Assembly: GCA_021793745.1 (NCBI GenBank)
Contig: JAJYSD010000022.1
Location: 1 to 8,868 of the forward strand
Reading direction: 5' to 3'
Length of the DNA stretch: 8,868 nucleotides
Source: Bacillota bacterium
GTDB taxonomy: Bacteria; Bacillota; Bacilli; Thermoactinomycetales; DSM-44946
The notes under the pieces are model-generated. The model was not told the origin of the DNA. It made no database searches and saw nothing but the letters and a program-made list of their open reading frames with translations. Shown here piece after piece: positions 1 through 6,993 of the stretch (its first letter is position 1; each line of letters opens with the position of its first letter). The position numbers and the translations under genes were made by a program.

Positions 1-65
1 ACCACCGACAAAGTGTTTTGGCCGATGGAACCGGTCGAGCCGAGAACGGCAATCCGCTGCTTCAT
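1..65 (-). CDS. dxr: 1-deoxy-D-xylulose 5-phosphate reductoisomerase, N-terminal fragment
   Basis: First committed enzyme of the MEP isoprenoid pathway, NADPH-dependent. Only about 21 codons are in the window; the gene continues past position 1. The visible protein reads MKQRIAVLGSTGSIGQNTLS. GSTGSIG at residues 9-15 is the NADPH-binding loop typical of Dxr. The ATG at 63-65 follows AGGGGG with an eight-base spacer, and this binding site overlaps the cdsA TAG stop. Location after uppS and cdsA is the standard Firmicute order, which supports the call despite the short fragment. Functionally it supplies isopentenyl diphosphate, ultimately used by UppS. Confidence 0.9.
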   Translation of the reverse strand, partial: MKQRIAVLGSTGSIGQNTLSV

Positions 66-77
66 ATATTGTTCCCC

Positions 78-863
78 CTATACAACCCGAAAGAGATGGA
101 TGATGAAAAACGCAAACAGCAAACTGTCAAACCGATCCAACACGCCACCGTGACCGGGCAGCAATCCTCCGGAATCCTTCACTCCGGTGGTCCGCTTAAT
201 GGCCGACTCAACCAAGTCGCCCAACTGGCCGGCCACGGCGATCAACAGGATGAACCCCAGCGCTGCCAACCGATCCAAGGACGGGATGGTCGAAGCGATC
301 GGGAGGCCGATGATCACCGCGAGGATCAGACCACCTGCCGATCCCTCCACGGTCTTGTTCGGGCTGATCGCCGGCCACAATTTTCGCCTTCCGAATTTCC
401 TCCCCACAAAATAGGCCCCGGTATCTCCTGCCCAGATCACTCCAAGGACCAACAGAGACCACAGCAACCCGTCCGTCATCCACCTCAACTGTATCATGTA
501 GGAAAAACCGAAACCTATGTATATGGCGCCGATAAAAAGGTAACTCACCCGATAAATATCCAGGCGGTTGCGGCTGAGAACCATCAGCAGAAAAAAAACA
601 ATCAAGCCGGTGAGAACGACTGTCTGTCCAAGGGAGTCGATCGCCTTTCCCTCATACACCACGCCGAAAAGCAAAAGCCACACCATCAGGAAGCCGGGCA
701 GCGCCCACCCGCTTCGCCATGCGATCCTTCCCATTCGACAGTATTCCATATAACCCAGGGTCGCCAACAGAACAACCAAACCTGCGTACCATCCACCGCC
801 CAGCCACAACAGGATCAGAAAACCGGCGGCCCCGAGCCCTCCTGTGATAATCCGTTGCCTCAT
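78..863 (-). CDS. cdsA: Phosphatidate cytidylyltransferase (CDP-diglyceride synthase)
   Basis: Integral membrane enzyme that makes CDP-diacylglycerol from CTP and phosphatidic acid, the branch point for bacterial phospholipids. The 261 residues contain several hydrophobic membrane segments, for example around 9-36, 53-70, 80-97, 105-123, 132-146, 174-192, 198-214 and 247-258. The family signature is complete at residues 220-246: SAIKR, then KDSGG, LPGHGG and LDRFD. The upstream conserved stretch GDTGAYFVGRKFGRRKL (146-162) and SPNKTVEGSAGG (167-178) are present too. The ATG is preceded by GGAGAG with a seven-base spacer, 18 bases after uppS. The protein is a little shorter than some family members, but the N-terminus MRQRIITGG is typical. 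It is followed 12 bases later by dxr. Confidence 0.96.
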   Translation of the reverse strand: MRQRIITGGLGAAGFLILLWLGGGWYAGLVVLLATLGYMEYCRMGRIAWRSGWALPGFLMVWLLLFGVVYEGKAIDSLGQTVVLTGLIVFFLLMVLSRNRLDIYRVSYLFIGAIYIGFGFSYMIQLRWMTDGLLWSLLVLGVIWAGDTGAYFVGRKFGRRKLWPAISPNKTVEGSAGGLILAVIIGLPIASTIPSLDRLAALGFILLIAVAGQLGDLVESAIKRTTGVKDSGGLLPGHGGVLDRFDSLLFAFFIIHLFRVV

Positions 864-881
864 CCACCGACTCTCCAGTCT

Positions 882-1658
882 TTACACCGCTCCGAAGCGA
901 CGGGAACGATGCTGGTAATCTTCGATGGCTTGAAAAAAATGGTTGCGTCTGAAATCAGGCCAGGAAATATCGGTAAACCACAATTCGCTATACGCCATTT
1001 GCCACAGCATGAAATTGCTGACCCGGATTTCACCGCTGGTGCGAATGACCAGATCGGGATCCGGCAGTCCCGCCGTGTACAGGCATCGATTCATGACCGC
1101 TTCATCGATCGCATCCTTATCCACTTTTCCGGATTGGACTTCTTCGACAATCTGACGCACGGCCCGGAGGATTTCGTCTCGCGATCCGTAATTGAGGGCA
1201 AAATTGAGGATCAATCCCGAATTGTCCCGGGTCGCTTCCTGAAACCGACGAATCGCCGACAGGGTGTGCGCCGGCAGTTGCGTTTCATCTCCGATCATCC
1301 GCACCTGAACATTGCGTCGGACCAACTCATCCAGTTCCGTGCGCAGAAACTCCTCGGGCAGCTTCATCAAATAATCGACTTCTTCCCGGGGACGCTTCCA
1401 ATTTTCCGTGGAAAAAGAATATAGCGTCAACACCTCAATGCCCAATTCATCGGCGGCCCGGGCAATCTCCCGAACGGTCTTCATGCCCTCCCGGTGGCCG
1501 GCCACCCGGGGAAGGCCCCGTTTCTTGGCCCACCGCCCGTTTCCGTCCATGATTATCGCCACATGGCGTGGGATCGGGCCGCTTCGCACCCTGGAAAGCA
1601 GAGACTCCTCATCCAACGCCTCCGACCCGGCAAACCAGCTTTTCAGAAATCGGATCAT
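882..1658 (-). CDS. uppS: Undecaprenyl diphosphate synthase (cis-prenyltransferase)
   Basis: Condenses eight isopentenyl units onto farnesyl diphosphate to give the C55 lipid carrier for peptidoglycan and other wall polymers, working at the membrane face. From this start the protein has 258 residues. The substrate motif IMDGNGRWA (36-44) includes catalytic Asp38, followed by GLPRVAGHREGM, TLYSFSTENWKRP, LNFALNYGSRDEI and the C-terminal signature RTSGEIRVSNFMLWQMAYSEL (206-226 in sum) with DISWPDF. Two in-frame ATGs are possible, at 1664 and 1658. The nearest GGAGG is one base from the first and seven from the second, and MIRFLKSW aligns with the B. subtilis MLNILKNW start, so 1658 is preferred. 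It is 18 bases ahead of cdsA, and both with dxr form a lipid-precursor set. Confidence 0.96.
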   Translation of the reverse strand: MIRFLKSWFAGSEALDEESLLSRVRSGPIPRHVAIIMDGNGRWAKKRGLPRVAGHREGMKTVREIARAADELGIEVLTLYSFSTENWKRPREEVDYLMKLPEEFLRTELDELVRRNVQVRMIGDETQLPAHTLSAIRRFQEATRDNSGLILNFALNYGSRDEILRAVRQIVEEVQSGKVDKDAIDEAVMNRCLYTAGLPDPDLVIRTSGEIRVSNFMLWQMAYSELWFTDISWPDFRRNHFFQAIEDYQHRSRRFGAV

Positions 1659-1662
1659 GCCC

Positions 1663-1684
1663 ATTCCTCCGCAGTATTCCTCCG
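1663..1684 (-). promoter_or_regulatory. Duplicated ribosome binding site of uppS
   Basis: The minus strand carries CGGAGGAAT twice, at 1676-1684 and 1663-1671, with a 13-base period. Only the downstream copy is correctly spaced (seven bases) from the ATG at 1658. The upstream copy is 14 bases from the ATG at 1664. This decides the start choice for uppS. Confidence 0.6.
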
Positions 1685-1697
1685 GCCATCCATTCTA

Positions 1698-1708
1698 AGT
1701 ATATAACA
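1698..1708 (-). promoter_or_regulatory. Weak candidate -10 region upstream of uppS
   Basis: The minus strand reads TGTTATATACT. It can be read as an extended -10 (TG-T-TATATA, 1700-1708) or as TATACT (1698-1703). No good -35 lies at the proper distance; the best is TTTCTA at 17 bases for TATACT. It would give a short leader before uppS. The AT-rich patch stands out in an otherwise GC-rich region, which may be all that it is. Confidence 0.25.
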
Positions 1709-1729
1709 AAAGCCGTTTGATAGAAATGA

Positions 1730-1765
1730 ATCCCCCTGTATCGGGGGATGTCGGGAGATATCCCC
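1730..1765 (-). promoter_or_regulatory. Stem-loop with alternative pairings between frr and uppS
   Basis: On the minus strand ATCCCCC (1743-1749) and GGGGGAT (1730-1736) form a perfect seven-base-pair stem with a six-base loop. The same ATCCCC can instead pair with GGGGAT at 1760-1765, just after the frr stop. The tail after the stem (TCATTTC) is not a proper T-tract, so this may serve RNA processing, stability or attenuation rather than simple termination. Confidence 0.4.
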
Positions 1766-1766
1766 G

Positions 1767-2323
1767 TCAGACTTCCATAATCTCTTTTTCCTTCGCTCCG
1801 ATCACCTCGTCCACTTTTTGGATATAACCGTCCGTCAATTTTTGGATCTCATCCTGACCGCGCCGAACCTCGTCCTCGGAGATCTCGCCGTTTTTCCCCA
1901 ATTTCTTGATCTCCTCATTGGCATCCCGCCGGATGTTGCGAATGGCCACCTTCGAATCTTCGCCGCTCTTTTTCACCACTTTGACGAGCTCCGCCCGACG
2001 TTCCTCCGTCAGCGCCGGGATGGTAATCCGGATCACATTTCCGTCATTGGTCGGGGTGAGCCCCAATTCCGATTTCAAAATGGCCCGTTCGATTTCAGTC
2101 AAGGCGGACTTATCCCAGGGCTGAATCACAAGCAGGCGCGGCTCCGGAGCGGAAATGCTGGCCAACTGGTTAACGGGCATCTCGCTTCCGTAATAGGAAA
2201 CCGTCACCTTCTCCAGGAGAGCGGGTGTGGCCCGACCGGCGCGCAGGCTGGCCAAATCCTTCTTCAAAACCTGAATCGCCTTCTCCATTTTTTCAGCGGA
2301 TTGCTTTTTGATGTTCTCCAACA

Positions 2324-2324
<1 letters not shown>
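1767..2324 (-). CDS. frr: Ribosome recycling factor
   Basis: Ribosome recycling factor, which with EF-G splits the post-termination ribosome. The protein has 185 residues, the usual length. It starts [18 protein letters not shown] and contains [20 protein letters not shown] (23-42), [41 protein letters not shown] and the conserved arginine segment [10 protein letters not shown] (126-135). The long three-helix bundle is formed by the two ends, with a short middle domain. The frame stays open another 24 codons upstream to 2396, but that part lies inside pyrH and is not family-like. The ATG at 2324 has AGGAGGAG about seven bases upstream and matches the known N-terminus. It overlaps the pyrH stop by one base. 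Confidence 0.97.
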
Positions 2325-3085
<761 letters not shown>

Positions 3086-3098
3086 TCACCCCTCATCC

Positions 3099-3126
3099 AA
3101 AAAAAGGGAACACAGGGTGTTCCCTT
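3099..3126 (-). terminator. Strong intrinsic terminator between tsf and pyrH
   Basis: On the minus strand AAGGGAACAC and GTGTTCCCTT form a perfect ten-base-pair stem (3104-3113 and 3117-3126) with a three-base loop. The stem runs into a tract of seven T residues (3099-3105), two of which pair in the stem. It begins about ten bases after the tsf stop. This is the clearest terminator in the window and should end most transcripts from the rpsB promoter. Confidence 0.92.
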
Positions 3127-3135
3127 GGCGCCTCC

Positions 3136-3786
3136 TCAGTTCTTGACCTGCGAATAGACTTCCTCGGCAAAATTGGTTTCCTTCTTCTCGATGCCTTCAC
3201 CCAGCTCAAAGCGAACAAAGCGCCGGATCGCCATGTTCTCTCCGATGCGCGCGATCATTTCCTTAACCATTTGCTCGATGGTTTTGTCCCCGTCTTTAAT
3301 AAACGGTTGCTCCAGGAGACAGACTTCCTTGAAGTATTTCTCCAGTCTGCCCTCCACGATCTTCTCAACGATGTGCTCCGGCTTGCCCTCTTTCAGTGCC
3401 TGAGCGCGCAGGATCTCCCGCTCCTTCTCCACTTCTTCTGCCGGAATCTCATCCCGCTTCACATACTTGGGATTCATGGCAGCGATCTGCATGGCAATGT
3501 CGCGCACAAAGGAGCGGAATTCCTCGGTCTTGGCCACAAAATCCGTTTCACAGTTCACTTCGACCAGAACCCCGATCCGTCCTCCGGAGTGTATGTAGGA
3601 TTCCACCAAACCTTCAGCGGCAACGCGTCCCGCTTTTTTCGCCGCAGCGGCCAAGCCCTTTTCACGCAAAATCTCCATCGCTTTATCCATATCACCGTTA
3701 GCTTCGGTGAGGGCCTTTTTGCAATCCATCATTCCCGCACCGGTTTTTTCACGCAATTCCTTTACCTGAGCAGCCGATATCGCCAT
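3136..3786 (-). CDS. tsf: Elongation factor Ts, short form
   Basis: Guanine nucleotide exchange factor that releases GDP from EF-Tu. The N-terminal UBA-like domain (residues 1-55, with [19 protein letters not shown]) is intact. The EF-Tu contact motif TDFVA is at 81-85. The C-terminal part, [18 protein letters not shown] through [15 protein letters not shown], matches Bacillus. Length is 216 residues against 293 in B. subtilis. After the UBA domain the chain goes directly to [15 protein letters not shown] followed by TDFVA, so one of the two duplicated core subdomains is missing. This resembles the short EF-Ts of Thermus (about 196 residues), which acts as a dimer. The reading frame is uninterrupted, so this looks like a natural short form rather than a damaged gene. 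AAGGAGG lies 9 bases before the ATG. Terminator-like hairpins flank the gene. Confidence 0.96.
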   Translation of the reverse strand: MAISAAQVKELREKTGAGMMDCKKALTEANGDMDKAMEILREKGLAAAAKKAGRVAAEGLVESYIHSGGRIGVLVEVNCETDFVAKTEEFRSFVRDIAMQIAAMNPKYVKRDEIPAEEVEKEREILRAQALKEGKPEHIVEKIVEGRLEKYFKEVCLLEQPFIKDGDKTIEQMVKEMIARIGENMAIRRFVRFELGEGIEKKETNFAEEVYSQVKN

Positions 3787-3869
3787 TTTTTATGATCCTC
3801 CTTGTTTGCTTCAGATGACTCCGGTCTCCTTCCACGCCCCCATCCGGGGTGATCGCCGAAGGGTTGTAT

Positions 3870-3905
3870 AAAAAAGGGGGGTGAGGTTCATCCCCAAACC
3901 CACCC
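3870..3905 (-). terminator. Intrinsic terminator or attenuator between rpsB and tsf
   Basis: On the minus strand GGGTGGGTT (3897-3905) pairs with AACC-t-CACCC (3879-3888), nine base pairs with one bulged base around an eight-base loop. It is followed by CCC and six T residues (3870-3875). It lies 12 bases past the rpsB stop. Since tsf has no clear promoter of its own, partial read-through, making more S2 than EF-Ts message, is the likely outcome. Confidence 0.6.
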
Positions 3906-3917
3906 TTTTACGCAAGA

Positions 3918-4616
3918 TCAGGAAGCGCTTTGCTCTCCCTGTTTCCCTTCCAGAACCGCATCCGCCATTTTGGACGTGAACAAGCGAACCGCCCGGATGG
4001 CGTCATCGTTGCCGGGAATGATGTAATCCACTTCGTCCGGGTCGCAGTTCGTATCGACAATGGCGATAATGGGGATTCCCAACCTCCGGGCCTCGGCGAC
4101 CGCGATCCGCTCCTTCCTCGGGTCAATGATGAAGACTGCATCGGGCAGCTCCTTCATCTCCTTGATACCTCCGAGGAATTTTTCCAACCGCGCGTGTTCT
4201 TTGCGGAGGAGAACCACTTCCTTCTTGGGGAGCACATCGAAGGTTCCGTCCTCTTCCATCCGCTTCAGATCGTGCAACCGTTCAATCCGCGTGCGGATGG
4301 TCTGGAAGTTGGTCAAGGTGCCTCCCAGCCAGCGGTGGTTCACATAAAACATTCCGCAACGCTCTGCTTCCTCGCGGACCGCATCCTGAGCCTGTTTCTT
4401 GGTCCCCACGAAGAGCAGGGTTCCGCCTCGGGAGGCCAGATCGCGAACGTAGTTGTAGGCCTCCTCCATCATTTTCACCGTTTTCTGCAGATCGATGATA
4501 TAAATCCCGTTCCGCTCGGTGAAAATGTATTTTTCCATCTTGGGGTTCCAACGGCGCGTTTGATGTCCGAAATGGACCCCCGCCTCCAGCAACTGCTTCA
4601 TTGAAACGACTGCCAT
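3918..4616 (-). CDS. rpsB: 30S ribosomal protein S2
   Basis: Small-subunit ribosomal protein S2, needed late in 30S assembly and for binding of S1 where present. The 232-residue protein begins [19 protein letters not shown] and carries the family segments [40 protein letters not shown] and [20 protein letters not shown], then [17 protein letters not shown]. It is near the length of Bacillus S2 but lacks most of the acidic C-terminal tail, ending GEQSAS. I chose the ATG at 4616 because it aligns with the known N-terminus. The purine-rich AGAGAGG (4629-4635) lies 12 bases upstream, a little far. A second in-frame ATG at 4628 directly abuts that site with no spacer and would add four residues, so it is less likely. 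In Bacillales without flagellar genes here, rpsB normally follows codY; codY is absent. Confidence 0.97.
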   Translation of the reverse strand: MAVVSMKQLLEAGVHFGHQTRRWNPKMEKYIFTERNGIYIIDLQKTVKMMEEAYNYVRDLASRGGTLLFVGTKKQAQDAVREEAERCGMFYVNHRWLGGTLTNFQTIRTRIERLHDLKRMEEDGTFDVLPKKEVVLLRKEHARLEKFLGGIKEMKELPDAVFIIDPRKERIAVAEARRLGIPIIAIVDTNCDPDEVDYIIPGNDDAIRAVRLFTSKMADAVLEGKQGEQSAS

Positions 4617-4628
4617 AGACCCATTCAT

Positions 4629-4722
4629 CCTCTCTGGTTATTTCCTCCGTCGGCATCATCACGAACGGGATCGCCTGCGCGACACCGCCCGCCCACCTCC
4701 GCCGACGTGTGTGCTGACACCG
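4629..4722 (-). promoter_or_regulatory. Candidate structured 5' leader of rpsB
   Basis: The predicted untranslated leader can form three nested helices on the minus strand. The outer is CGTCGGC (4701-4707) with GCCGACG (4648-4654), seven perfect pairs. The middle is CGGG (4688-4691) with CCCG (4666-4669). The inner is TCGC (4679-4682) with GCGA (4671-4674) around a four-base loop. The outer 3' arm runs straight into GGAGGAAA. Many ribosomal protein leaders bind the encoded protein for autoregulation, and rpsB is autoregulated in E. coli; a similar role here is inference. I do not recognise the fold as a named family. GC-rich DNA makes some pairing likely by chance. Confidence 0.38.
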
Positions 4723-4728
4723 TTCATT

Positions 4729-4758
4729 AATATACCACAGGAAAAACCGCTTCCGCAA
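4729..4758 (-). promoter_or_regulatory. Probable sigma-A promoter (extended -10) for rpsB
   Basis: On the minus strand TGGTATATT provides an extended -10 (TG at 4736-4737, TATATT at 4729-4734), five of six to consensus. TTGCGG at 4753-4758 is a weak -35, 18 bases upstream. An extended -10 commonly compensates for a poor -35. The predicted start is near 4722, giving an rpsB leader of roughly 105 bases. The position after a possible hslU terminator fits the start of the rpsB transcription unit. Confidence 0.55.
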
Positions 4759-4815
4759 CGATTCCCCCATCAATTTTTTCAGTTTGGACATGGCTTTTAG
4801 ATTTATAACCACCGA

Positions 4816-4857
4816 GAAAAATGCCGGGAGCACCCTTGCTCGAGGGACTTTCCCCCC
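4816..4857 (-). terminator. Possible weak terminator after hslU
   Basis: Just after the hslU stop, the minus strand can pair GGGGG (4852-4856) with CTCCC (4826-4830), using one G-T wobble. Inside it, CCCT (4843-4846) pairs with AGGG (4833-4836). Five T residues follow at 4817-4821, four bases after the stem. An alternative GAGC/GCTC pairing competes. The position suits the end of hslVU, and a promoter follows, but the fold is imperfect. Confidence 0.35.
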
Positions 4858-4861
4858 GCCT

Positions 4862-6274
4862 TTATAAGATATATTGGCTCATGTCCCGATCCCGCGCGAT
4901 GTCGCCCAGCCGTTCCTGAACATACTGGGGAGTGATCACGATCTCCTTCAGATGGATGTCCGGCGCTTCAAAGGAGAGCTCCTCCAACAACCTCTCCAGG
5001 ATCGTGTGCAGCCTTCGGGCGCCGATGTTTTCCGTGCCCTGGTTCACCTCGGCGGCCAGACGGGCGATCTCGCGGATGGCATCCTCGGTGAACTTCACTT
5101 CGATGCCCTCGGTTCGAAGCAGCTCCGTATACTGCTTGATCAGCGCTCCCTTGGGTTCCGTCAGGATGCGGAAAAAATCGTCGGCGGTCAAGTCGTCCAA
5201 TTCCACCCGGATCGGGAATCGACCCTGGAGCTCGGGAATCAGGTCCGAGGGTTTGGCGATGTGGAAAGCGCCTGCCGCGATGAAGAGAATGTGGTCCGTC
5301 TTTACCGGACCGTACTTGGTCATCACCGTCGAACCCTCGACGATGGGTAGAATATCCCGCTGCACCCCTTCCCGGGAGACATCGGGGCCGCCTCGCTGAT
5401 CCTTGCCGGCGATTTTATCCACCTCGTCGATAAAGATGATCCCCGATTGCTCCACCCGCTGAATCGATTCCTGGGTCACCTGATCCATGTCGATCAACTT
5501 TTGACCCTCTTCCTGGATCAACACCTTCCGGGCTTCCCGGATGGGCAGGCGGCGCTTCTTCGTCCGCTTCGGAAGGAACTGTCCCAACATCTCCTGCATG
5601 TTGATGCCCATCTGTTCCATTCCGGAACCGGCAAACATGTCAAACATCGGGACCTGGTCCTCCACCTCGATTTCGATGATCTCCTCCTCCAGCTCGCCCC
5701 TTTTCAGCTGTTCCCGCACCTGTCTTCTGCGCTCCTGGACCCCCGTCTCGTCGGCTCCGACATCCTGGGCCCGATGGGCGTGACCGGACTGATTCAAGAA
5801 CATCTCCAGCGGATTTTTAAAGCCGCCGGATTTTCGGGAGGGAACCAGGATGGAAACAATCCGCTCGTCGGCCAATTGAGCCGCCTTATCCTTCACCCTT
5901 TCCAATTGTTCCGCCTTGACAATCCGGACGGCGGTTTCCACCAGGTCCCGGACCATCGACTCCACATCCCGGCCCACGTAACCCACTTCGGTAAATTTGG
6001 TGGCTTCCACCTTGACAAAGGGGGCACCGACCAACTTCGCCAAGCGTCGTGCGATTTCGGTCTTTCCCACGCCGGTGGGACCGATCATCAAAATGTTTTT
6101 GGGCACCACCTCGTCCCGCAGCTCCTCCGGCAGCAAAGTCCGGCGATACCGGTTGCGCAGGGCGATGGCCACCGCCCGTTTGGCCGCCTGCTGGCCGACG
6201 ATGTACTTATCCAATTCAGCGACAATCTGGCGTGGCGTCATCTGTTCTTGTCGGCGAATCGATCCCCCGTTCAC
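4862..6274 (-). CDS. hslU: HslU (ClpY) AAA+ unfoldase subunit of the HslVU protease
   Basis: Hexameric AAA+ ATPase that unfolds substrates and threads them into HslV. It has 470 residues, normal for the family. Visible features in order: [16 protein letters not shown] at 13-28; Walker A GPTGVGKT at 65-72; pore loop GYVG at 98-101; a charged, poorly conserved I-domain from about 118 to 245; Walker B region [11 protein letters not shown] at 278-288; [16 protein letters not shown] (sensor-1 side); GRFPIRVEL; the sensor-2 segment [16 protein letters not shown]; and the C-terminal tail SQYIL, which in the family inserts into HslV to activate it. The GTG start at 6274 is preceded by TTGAGGAGGT with a 6-base spacer, inside the end of hslV, so translation is probably coupled. 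An ATG at 6241 (residue 12) would also leave all motifs intact but lacks this spacing. No codY follows. Confidence 0.97.
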   Translation of the reverse strand: MNGGSIRRQEQMTPRQIVAELDKYIVGQQAAKRAVAIALRNRYRRTLLPEELRDEVVPKNILMIGPTGVGKTEIARRLAKLVGAPFVKVEATKFTEVGYVGRDVESMVRDLVETAVRIVKAEQLERVKDKAAQLADERIVSILVPSRKSGGFKNPLEMFLNQSGHAHRAQDVGADETGVQERRRQVREQLKRGELEEEIIEIEVEDQVPMFDMFAGSGMEQMGINMQEMLGQFLPKRTKKRRLPIREARKVLIQEEGQKLIDMDQVTQESIQRVEQSGIIFIDEVDKIAGKDQRGGPDVSREGVQRDILPIVEGSTVMTKYGPVKTDHILFIAAGAFHIAKPSDLIPELQGRFPIRVELDDLTADDFFRILTEPKGALIKQYTELLRTEGIEVKFTEDAIREIARLAAEVNQGTENIGARRLHTILERLLEELSFEAPDIHLKEIVITPQYVQERLGDIARDRDMSQYIL

Positions 6275-6276
6275 CG

Positions 6277-6816
6277 CTATACCTCCTCAACGACGATTTG
6301 CTGATTGGTAAACACACAAATCTCTCCGGCGATCTTCAGCGCCGCTTCCGCAATTTCCCGGGCACTCATCTCCGGCGCATGCCTTTTCAAGGCCCGGCCG
6401 GCGGCCAGCGCGTATCCCCCTCCGGAGCCGATCGCCAACATCTGATCATCCGGCTCGATCACCTCACCGGTCCCTGACACCAACAGCAGACGCTCTGCAT
6501 CCATGACGATCAGCATCGCTTCCAGACGCCGCAATACCTTATCCGCTCGCCATTCCTTGGCCAACTCGACGGCCGCCCGGGTCAAATTGCCGTGGAACTC
6601 CTCCAGTTTCCCTTCGAACTTCTCGAAGAGCGTCATGGCATCGGCCACCGACCCGGCAAAGCCGGCGACCACTTTGCCGTGGTACAACCTGCGAACTTTT
6701 TTCGCCCGGTGTTTCATCACCATTTGATTGCCGAAGGTGACCTGGCCGTCTCCGACGATCGCTCCCGCTCCCTTGTGCCGAATGGCAAAGATGGTCGTCC
6801 CGCGAAATCCCTCCAC
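6277..6816 (-). CDS. hslV: ATP-dependent protease peptidase subunit HslV (ClpQ/CodW)
   Basis: Proteasome-like peptidase that forms a double hexamer and degrades proteins fed to it by HslU. The 179 residues match the family throughout: GTTIFA near the start, VGDGQVTFG at 21-29, [22 protein letters not shown] at 39-60 in sum, AVELAKEWR, and [15 protein letters not shown] at 129-143. The start is GTG, chosen because AAGGGGG lies 7 bases upstream and an in-frame TGA lies ten codons upstream, with no other usual start codon between. The threonine equivalent to the E. coli catalytic Thr1 is residue 7, so five residues after the initiator precede it. B. subtilis ClpQ has a similar N-terminal extension that begins with Ser, reported as the nucleophile; here residue 2 is Glu and no Ser occurs before Thr7. 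The stop is two bases from hslU. Confidence 0.96.
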   Translation of the reverse strand: MEGFRGTTIFAIRHKGAGAIVGDGQVTFGNQMVMKHRAKKVRRLYHGKVVAGFAGSVADAMTLFEKFEGKLEEFHGNLTRAAVELAKEWRADKVLRRLEAMLIVMDAERLLLVSGTGEVIEPDDQMLAIGSGGGYALAAGRALKRHAPEMSAREIAEAALKIAGEICVFTNQQIVVEEV

Positions 6817-6891
6817 CTGAAATCCCCCTTTGTTCGCCCGGATTCACCCATCTTCGTTTGCAGGAAAAAGGAAAAGCCGATTCTTTCACCG

Positions 6892-6927
6892 TAAAAGAAA
6901 GAGCAGCACGATCGACGGCTGCTGCTT
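6892..6927 (-). terminator. Probable intrinsic terminator after trmFO
   Basis: On the minus strand AGCAGCA and TGCTGCT form a perfect seven-base-pair stem (6902-6908 and 6920-6926) around an 11-base loop, followed by CTTTCTTTTA. The T-rich tail is interrupted by C, so strength is uncertain. It lies about 60 bases after the trmFO stop and about 75 bases before hslV, and would separate topA-trmFO from hslVU. Confidence 0.55.
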
Positions 6928-6963
6928 CGCATAATCATCGTATTTCATGCCGTTGCCGCATTC

Positions 6964-6993
6964 ATCTTAGCACACCATCGATTTGATTAGCAA
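6964..6993 (-). promoter_or_regulatory. Weak candidate sigma-A promoter upstream of hslV
   Basis: Minus-strand TTGCTA (6988-6993) and TAAGAT (6964-6969) are separated by 18 bases, each matching four of six consensus positions. The -35 overlaps the trmFO stop codon. A transcript from here would cross the hairpin at 6902-6926 before hslV, so if both are real the hairpin would act as an attenuator. I saw no CIRCE-like or CtsR-like heat-shock operator in the gap. The call rests on hexamer likeness only. Confidence 0.25.

Noticed and set aside
18..1424. 468-codon open frame on the plus strand opposite cdsA and uppS
   Set aside because: It starts with TTG without a ribosome binding site, its protein is rich in H, Q, P and R with no recognisable family, and it lies wholly antisense to two well-conserved genes. 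It is a codon-bias shadow of GC-rich coding DNA.
3834..3850. Short CCCC/GGGG hairpin in the tsf leader
   Set aside because: Only four perfect pairs in GC-rich DNA and no T-tract; expected by chance.
3930..4604. 224-codon plus-strand open frame opposite rpsB
   Set aside because: Mirror of rpsB codon usage, no start signal and no recognisable domain.
4282..4833. 183-codon minus-strand frame beginning in the hslU-rpsB gap, which might be a gene in the place of codY
   Set aside because: Most of it overlaps rpsB in another frame, the sequence shows no GAF or winged-helix features, and the predicted rpsB promoter and leader lie inside it. Not a CodY remnant as far as I can see.
5447..6304. 285-codon plus-strand open frame opposite hslU
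   Set aside because: Antisense to a fully conserved AAA+ gene; composition typical of a shadow frame (many L, H, F, G) and no family motif seen.
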